Source: JAITWN01 sp034002745
GTDB taxonomy: Bacteria > Pseudomonadota > Gammaproteobacteria > SZUA-140
Reading direction: 5' to 3'
Assembly: GCA_034002745.1 (NCBI GenBank)
Contig: JAVEZY010000043.1
Coordinates: forward strand, 1-14,063
DNA: 14,063 nt
The translations under genes and the position numbers were made by a program. Positions 11,347 through 14,063 of the stretch are shown here, one piece after another (position 1 is the stretch's first letter; each line of letters opens with the position of its first letter). The notes beneath the pieces were generated by a model that was given only the letters and a program-made list of their open reading frames with translations, did no database searches and was not told where the DNA came from.

Positions 11347-11386
11347 GGGACGCGTCAACGCGCCCCACCCACGGTGACCGTCACCG
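11347..11386 (-). repeat. Dyad and hairpin between L10 site and rplJ start
   Basis: CGGTGAC and GTCACCG (11372-11386) form a perfect 7-bp dyad around a single base. Directly downstream GGGGCGCG and CGCGTCCC (11347-11366) form an 8-bp stem with one G-U wobble and a TTGA loop. Together they lie between the L10-binding structure and the ribosome-binding site and could transmit the L10-bound state to the start site. The function is inferred. Confidence 0.4.
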
Positions 11387-11404
11387 ACGACTGGCGGTTT
11401 CGGG

Positions 11405-11497
11405 TAGCACCGTCTGCGCAGGCCTCTCGTGCCCTTGCGGGCGAAACGACATTGAGTCCCAGCCGCTTGCGCGGGGTCGGACGCCTGCGGTCTTCGA
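11405..11497 (-). ncRNA. L10 leader RNA (autogenous L10 binding site)
   Basis: The two conserved halves are present: GACCGCAGGCGTC (about 11494-11482) and GGCCTGCGCAGACGGTGC (11424-11407). ACCG pairs with CGGT and CAGGC with GCCTG, leaving the asymmetric internal loop CGCAGA, the kink-turn-like element typical of this leader family. Between them are two small hairpins, each capped by a GCAA tetraloop: CCGC-GCAA-GCGG (11463-11474) and GCCC-GCAA-GGGC (11431-11442). In the known family, binding of L10-L7/L12 here represses translation of rplJ and, by coupling, rplL. Position about 125 bases upstream of rplJ fits. Edges are approximate. Confidence 0.88.
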
Positions 11498-11535
11498 CGA
11501 CCCCCGTCATTGCCGGGGGCAGCCCAAAGTTCTCT

Positions 11536-12231
11536 TCAGCCGGGGAGCGTCGACGTATCGATCGCCAGTCCCGGCCCCATGGTCGTGGAAATGGAAACCT
11601 TCTTCATGTACACGCCCTTCGCGGTGCTCGGCTTGGCACGGTTCAGCGCCGCGATGAGGGTGCCGAGATTGTCCCGCAGGGCATCCACGGAGAAGCTCGC
11701 CTTGCCGATGGCGCAATGGACCACGCCGCCCTTGTCGGCGCGATATTGAATCTGTCCGGCCTTGGCGTTGCTGACAGCGGTGGCGACATCCATGGTCACG
11801 GTGCCGACCTTGGGGTTCGGCATCAGGCCGCGCGGGCCGAGAATCTGGCCCAGCTGGCCGACCACGCGCATCGCATCTGGCGTGGCAATGGCGATATCGA
11901 ATTCGATGTTGCCGGCCTTGATCGTCTCGGCCAGATCCTCGAAACCGACGATGTCGGCGCCGGCGGCCTTGGCGGCATCGGCCTTTTCGCCCTGGGCGAA
12001 TACCGCGACCCGGACCGTCTTGCCGGTGCCATGCGGCAGCACGGTGGAACCACGCACGACCTGATCCGACTTGCGCGGGTCGATGCCGAGGTTCACGGCA
12101 ACATCCACCGACTCATCGAACTTCACGCGGGACAACTCCTTGAGGAGCGCCAGGGCTTCATCCACAGGATAGTTCCGCATGGAATCGGTGCGGGACCGGA
12201 TTTCCTTCAAACGCTTGCTCAGCTTCGCCAT
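11536..12231 (-). CDS. rplA: 50S ribosomal protein L1
   Basis: L1 forms the mobile L1 stalk near the E site by binding 23S rRNA, and in many bacteria represses rplKA translation by binding a similar site in the mRNA. The 231-residue protein begins MAKLSKRLKEIR and contains the signature ILGPRGLMPNPKVGTV at about 130-145; the length is typical (234 in E. coli). The ATG at 12231 comes one base after the rplK stop, with a GGAG element inside the last rplK codons, so translation is coupled. An upstream in-frame start would add 12 residues encoded by the end of rplK and is not used. Confidence 0.98.
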   Translation of the reverse strand: MAKLSKRLKEIRSRTDSMRNYPVDEALALLKELSRVKFDESVDVAVNLGIDPRKSDQVVRGSTVLPHGTGKTVRVAVFAQGEKADAAKAAGADIVGFEDLAETIKAGNIEFDIAIATPDAMRVVGQLGQILGPRGLMPNPKVGTVTMDVATAVSNAKAGQIQYRADKGGVVHCAIGKASFSVDALRDNLGTLIAALNRAKPSTAKGVYMKKVSISTTMGPGLAIDTSTLPG

Positions 12232-12232
12232 C

Positions 12233-12661
12233 TCAGTTCTCCGTATCCAGACCCATGCTGCGCGCACTGCCGGCGATGGTACGCACGGCCGCGTCCATAT
12301 CCGCAGCGGTCAGATCGGGCATTTTGGTGCGGGCGATCTCTTCGAGCTGGGCACGGGTAACCTTGCCGACCTTGTTGCTGTTAGGCGTCGCGCTGCCGGA
12401 TGCGATTCCCGCCGCCTTCTTCAGCAGCACGGCCGCCGGCGGCGTCTTGGTGATGAAAGTGAAGCTGCGGTCGCTGTATACGGTAATAACCACCGGCAGC
12501 GGCAGACCAGGCTCGACGCTCTGCGTCTGGGCGTTGAACGCCTTGCAGAACTCCATGATGTTGACGCCGCGCTGACCGAGCGCGGGACCAACCGGCGGAC
12601 TGGGATTGGCCTTGCCGGCCGGAATCTGAAGCTTGATGTAAGCTTCGACTTTCTTTGCCAT
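12233..12661 (-). CDS. rplK: 50S ribosomal protein L11
   Basis: L11 binds the GTPase-associated centre of 23S rRNA and is needed for RelA activation. The 142 residues equal the E. coli length. The N-terminal domain has PSPPVGPALGQRGVNIMEFCKAFN at about 20-43, including the prolines of the thiostrepton-binding face; the C-terminal RNA-binding domain contains TKTPPAAVLLKKAAGI and the SARSMGL ending. The ATG at 12661 has GGGAG about 7 bases upstream, immediately next to a candidate L1-binding stem. Confidence 0.98.
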   Translation of the reverse strand: MAKKVEAYIKLQIPAGKANPSPPVGPALGQRGVNIMEFCKAFNAQTQSVEPGLPLPVVITVYSDRSFTFITKTPPAAVLLKKAAGIASGSATPNSNKVGKVTRAQLEEIARTKMPDLTAADMDAAVRTIAGSARSMGLDTEN

Positions 12662-12672
12662 GGCTATTCTCC

Positions 12673-12705
12673 CGGGTGCAAGCGCCGCATCGAAGCGGCT
12701 CCCCG
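12673..12705 (-). promoter_or_regulatory. Candidate L1 operator in rplK leader
   Basis: On the minus strand an outer stem CGGG/CCCG encloses an asymmetric internal loop and the inner hairpin GCCGC-TTCGAT-GCGGC (12684-12699). This two-stem shape with an asymmetric loop, abutting the rplK Shine-Dalgarno GGGAG, resembles the L1-binding sites of L11 operon mRNAs, which mimic the 23S rRNA site. The call rests on position and shape; I did not align it to a covariance model. Confidence 0.55.
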
Positions 12706-12720
12706 TTCAGGTTTGACAAC

Positions 12721-12780
12721 AGAGGAAAGAGAAAAGCGAACAATGCGGCCGACCATTGGCCGACACGACCGCTTTCCTCT
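12721..12780. repeat. Nested inverted repeat in nusG-rplK spacer
   Basis: AGAGGAAAG (12721-12729) and CTTTCCTCT (12772-12780) are perfect 9-base inverted arms about 42 bases apart; inside them CGGCC and GGCCG (12746-12762) form a second 5-bp hairpin with a 7-base loop. On the transcribed strand the inner hairpin is followed by a T/C-rich stretch, so it could attenuate or be cut by RNase III between nusG and rplK. Another copy of the outer motif sits just beyond, at about 12788. No clear promoter for rplK was seen in the 138-base spacer. Confidence 0.5.
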
Positions 12781-12799
12781 TGATATCTTTCCTCTTTCT

Positions 12800-13357
12800 C
12801 TAACTCTTCTCGACCTGCGCGAATTCCAGTTCCACCGGCGTCGAACGGCCGAAGATGGTGACGGCGACACGCAGGCGGCTCTTCTCGTAATTGACCTCTT
12901 CGACCACGCCGCTGAAGTCGGAGAAGGGACCATCGATCACGCGCACCACTTCGCCGGGCTCGAACAGAACCTTCGGCTTCGGCTTCTCCACGCCTTCCTG
13001 GATGCGGTCCATGATCTGGGCCGCTTCCTTGTCGGAAATCGGTGCCGGGCGATCGGACGTACCGCCGATGAAACCCATGACCTTTGGCACTTCCTTGACC
13101 AGGTGCCAGGTGGCCTCGTTCATTTCCATCTGGATGAGCACGTAGCCCGGGAAGAACTTGCGGTCGCTGCGGCGCTTCTGTCCACCGCGCATCTCCACGA
13201 CCTCTTCGGTCGGCACCAGGATATCGCCGAACTTCTCGGTCATGCCGCTGTGCGCGATGCGCTCCCTGAGCGAACGGATCGCCTGCTGCTCGTAGCCGGA
13301 GTAGACGTGGACCACGTACCAGCGCATCTTCGGAGTTTCGCCATCTGCCTTGGTCAT
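12800..13357 (-). CDS. nusG: Transcription termination/antitermination factor NusG
   Basis: NusG binds the polymerase clamp and links it to Rho or to ribosomal protein S10. The 185-residue product matches E. coli NusG (181): the NGN domain at about 11-125, with RWYVVHVYSGYEQQ, FFPGYVLIQMEMN and VMGFIGGTSDRPAPIS, and the C-terminal KOW domain at about 132-185, with FEPGEVVRVIDGPFSDFSGVVEEV. I chose ATG 13357 (MTKADGETPK) because the N-terminal length fits and a GGGGGAGG sequence lies upstream; a longer reading to 13423 would run back into secE, and the ATG at 13327 would remove the short N-terminal tail. The start is 5 bases after the secE stop, with its ribosome-binding site inside the last secE codons. 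Confidence 0.97.
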   Translation of the reverse strand: MTKADGETPKMRWYVVHVYSGYEQQAIRSLRERIAHSGMTEKFGDILVPTEEVVEMRGGQKRRSDRKFFPGYVLIQMEMNEATWHLVKEVPKVMGFIGGTSDRPAPISDKEAAQIMDRIQEGVEKPKPKVLFEPGEVVRVIDGPFSDFSGVVEEVNYEKSRLRVAVTIFGRSTPVELEFAQVEKS

Positions 13358-13362
13358 CGCCT

Positions 13363-13710
13363 TCAGCCTCCCCCGCCCATCACCATCTTCACGATCCAGG
13401 TCAGGATCGAGTCGAACATCCATAGAATGGCCGCGATCAACACCACCATGACCATGACCATCAGCGTGGTCTGGGTGGTTTCCTTGCGGGTCGGCCAGAC
13501 GATCTTGCGCACCTCGGAGCGAGCATCTCCGATGAAGGCCCAGGCGTGGCGGCCGGCGGCGGTCTGGAAGAACACCGCAGCGGCGAGTCCAGCAGCCACC
13601 AGCAGTCCCGCGATGCGAACCACCGCCGGTTCGCTGCCGAAGTAGTAGAAACCGGCAAGCGCACCGACGACGATCAACGCCGCGATGATAAACTTGATCT
13701 TGTCCGCCAT
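13363..13710 (-). CDS. secE: Preprotein translocase subunit SecE
   Basis: SecE clamps the SecY channel in the inner membrane. The 115-residue protein has the three-segment gammaproteobacterial form: hydrophobic helices at about 6-23 and 31-49, the conserved amphipathic element EVRKIVWPTRKET at 66-78, and the essential C-terminal membrane helix at about 82-108, ending in a run of glycines. E. coli SecE has 127 residues with the same plan. The ATG at 13710 has no clear Shine-Dalgarno element. The gene is 119 bases downstream of tRNA-Trp and tightly coupled to nusG, the usual pair. Confidence 0.96.
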   Translation of the reverse strand: MADKIKFIIAALIVVGALAGFYYFGSEPAVVRIAGLLVAAGLAAAVFFQTAAGRHAWAFIGDARSEVRKIVWPTRKETTQTTLMVMVMVVLIAAILWMFDSILTWIVKMVMGGGG

Positions 13711-13829
13711 GGTCAGTTAAGCAAAAAGCACGAAGTCAGCCCAGAGAAAGCCCGGACACTATCGCGCGCCAGCCCTTCACCCCGCCGACTTTCACTTTTC
13801 ACTTGTTACCTTTTACTTTCGCCTGCGTT
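13711..13829 (-). other. tRNA-Trp to secE spacer
   Basis: The 119 bases contain the low-complexity tract at 13791-13821 next to the tRNA 3' end and otherwise no hairpin followed by a T-run and no convincing promoter. The tRNA is therefore probably released by processing of a tuf-tRNA-secE transcript, or secE uses a promoter I cannot recognise. Confidence 0.4.
13791..13821 (+). repeat. Pyrimidine-rich low-complexity element, copy A
   Basis: The plus strand reads TTCACTTTTCACTTGTTACC followed by TTTTACTTTCG. It aligns with the minus-strand tract at 1551-1582 with four mismatches in 24 bases plus a one-base gap near the end, so the two are in opposite orientation relative to the genes. It lies 9 bases from the 3' end of tRNA-Trp. 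Confidence 0.5.
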
Positions 13830-13905
13830 TGGCAGGCCAGGAGGGAATCGAACCCCCAACCTGCGGTTTTGGAGACCGCCGCTCTGCCAATTGAGCTACT
13901 GGCCT
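13830..13905 (-). tRNA. tRNA-Trp (anticodon CCA)
   Basis: The 76-base gene folds as a full cloverleaf: acceptor AGGCCAG/CTGGCCT, a D arm with AGCTCAATTGGCAGAGC, anticodon stem GCGGT/ACCGC around the loop CTCCAAA with anticodon CCA (13872-13870), a T arm with GGTTCGAATC, discriminator G and encoded 3' CCA. The sequence resembles E. coli tRNA-Trp. Its place between tuf and secE is typical for many gammaproteobacteria. Confidence 0.98.
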
Positions 13906-13934
13906 ATAAAGAACCGGGAAAAGCGCAAAGATAC

Positions 13935-13992
13935 AAGAGTAGAGCCCGACGAGCGCGCCACGAGCGCGTCCATCACTTTCCTCTTTACTCTT
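13935..13992. repeat. Inverted repeat and pyrimidine tract in tuf-tRNA spacer
   Basis: AAGAGTA (13935-13941) and TACTCTT (13986-13992) are 7-base inverted arms. Between them, on the minus strand, CGCGC and GCGCG can form a 5-bp stem within a direct repeat of CGCGCTCGT. The plus strand from about 13975 to 14013 is almost pure pyrimidine and shares CTTTCCTCTTT with the nusG-rplK spacer (about 12788). No terminator with a T-run follows tuf. Confidence 0.4.
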
Positions 13993-14011
13993 CTCCCTTT
14001 CCTCTCTTCCC

Positions 14012-14063
14012 TTACTTGATCACCTTCGACACCACACCCGCGCCGACGGTGCGGCCGCCTTCG
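14012..14063 (-). CDS. tuf: Elongation factor Tu, C-terminal tip (partial)
   Basis: EF-Tu delivers aminoacyl-tRNA to the ribosome. Only the last 16 codons and the TAA stop are inside the window, reading EGGRTVGAGVVSKVIK, the conserved end of EF-Tu domain 3. The rest lies upstream outside the window. The following tRNA-Trp and secE-nusG match the standard position of a tuf gene, so the call is safe despite the short piece. Confidence 0.93.
   Translation of the reverse strand, partial: EGGRTVGAGVVSKVIK

Larger units (their letters stand above)
11280..11535 (-). promoter_or_regulatory. rplA-rplJ spacer / rplJ leader
   Basis: The 256-base region carries no gene but is full of structure. In transcription order: a 6-bp GC hairpin (11501-11519, CCCCCG/CGGGGG) with no T-run; the L10-binding RNA (about 11405-11497); a 15-bp dyad centred at 11379; an 8-bp hairpin (11347-11366); and the AGGAGGT element for the TTG start. 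I see no clear sigma70 promoter, although E. coli has one in this interval. Confidence 0.7.

Noticed and set aside
11501..11519. 6-bp GC hairpin after rplA as a terminator
   Set aside because: The stem is followed by TCGTCGAAG, not a T-run, and it runs straight into the L10 leader; more likely a leader or processing structure.
13906..13935. TTGTAT...TTCTTTATA upstream of tRNA-Trp as its own promoter
   Set aside because: No acceptable spacing gives good -35 and -10 hexamers together, and the best -10 would overlap the mature tRNA.

Overview
The window is one dense block of translation and transcription genes, every one on the minus strand. Read in the direction of transcription (from high to low coordinates) it holds: the 3' tip of tuf (EF-Tu), tRNA-Trp(CCA), secE, nusG, rplK, rplA, rplJ, rplL, rpoB, rpoC, then rpsL, rpsG and the first 140 codons of fusA (EF-G). 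The proteins match the gammaproteobacterial families closely: RpoC catalytic and first zinc-ribbon residues fall at the same numbers as in E. coli, and NusG, L11, S12 and S7 have E. coli-like lengths. Base composition is moderately GC-rich. I would call the source a GC-rich gammaproteobacterium, perhaps Chromatiales- or Xanthomonadales-like, but I cannot place it more finely. Having the 'beta' cluster and the 'str' cluster side by side, with tRNA-Trp between tuf and secE, is a common arrangement outside the enterics.

Layout: 1-421 fusA (partial, GTG start); 478-948 rpsG; 974-1348 rpsL; 1349-1767 spacer with the rpoC terminator, two further hairpins, a pyrimidine tract and a sigma70-type promoter for rpsL; 1768-5961 rpoC (TTG start); 6013-10167 rpoB; 10168-10327 spacer with a terminator-like attenuator; 10328-10708 rplL; 10755-11279 rplJ (TTG start); 11280-11535 the rplJ leader with a recognisable L10-binding RNA; 11536-12231 rplA; 12233-12661 rplK, preceded by a candidate L1 operator; 12662-12799 spacer with a large inverted repeat; 12800-13357 nusG; 13363-13710 secE; 13711-13829 spacer with a low-complexity repeat; 13830-13905 tRNA-Trp; 13906-14011 spacer; 14012-14063 tuf (partial).

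The genes work as a growth-rate-coupled set: SecE (translocon) with NusG (elongation and termination factor), the 50S stalk and L1-arm proteins (L11, L1, L10, L7/L12), the two large RNA polymerase subunits, then the 30S decoding-site proteins S12 and S7 with the elongation factors. The readable control layers are autogenous translation control (L1 on rplKA, L10 on rplJL), partial termination between rplL and rpoB, and a terminator followed by a promoter between rpoC and rpsL.

I found no mobile element, CRISPR array or unknown gene. The less ordinary signals are non-coding: related low-complexity pyrimidine tracts in several spacers (one pair alignable and inverted), long inverted repeats in the nusG-rplK and tuf-tRNA spacers, a structured rplJ leader, and a lineage-type insertion in RpoB. 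I do not see evidence for an undescribed system.
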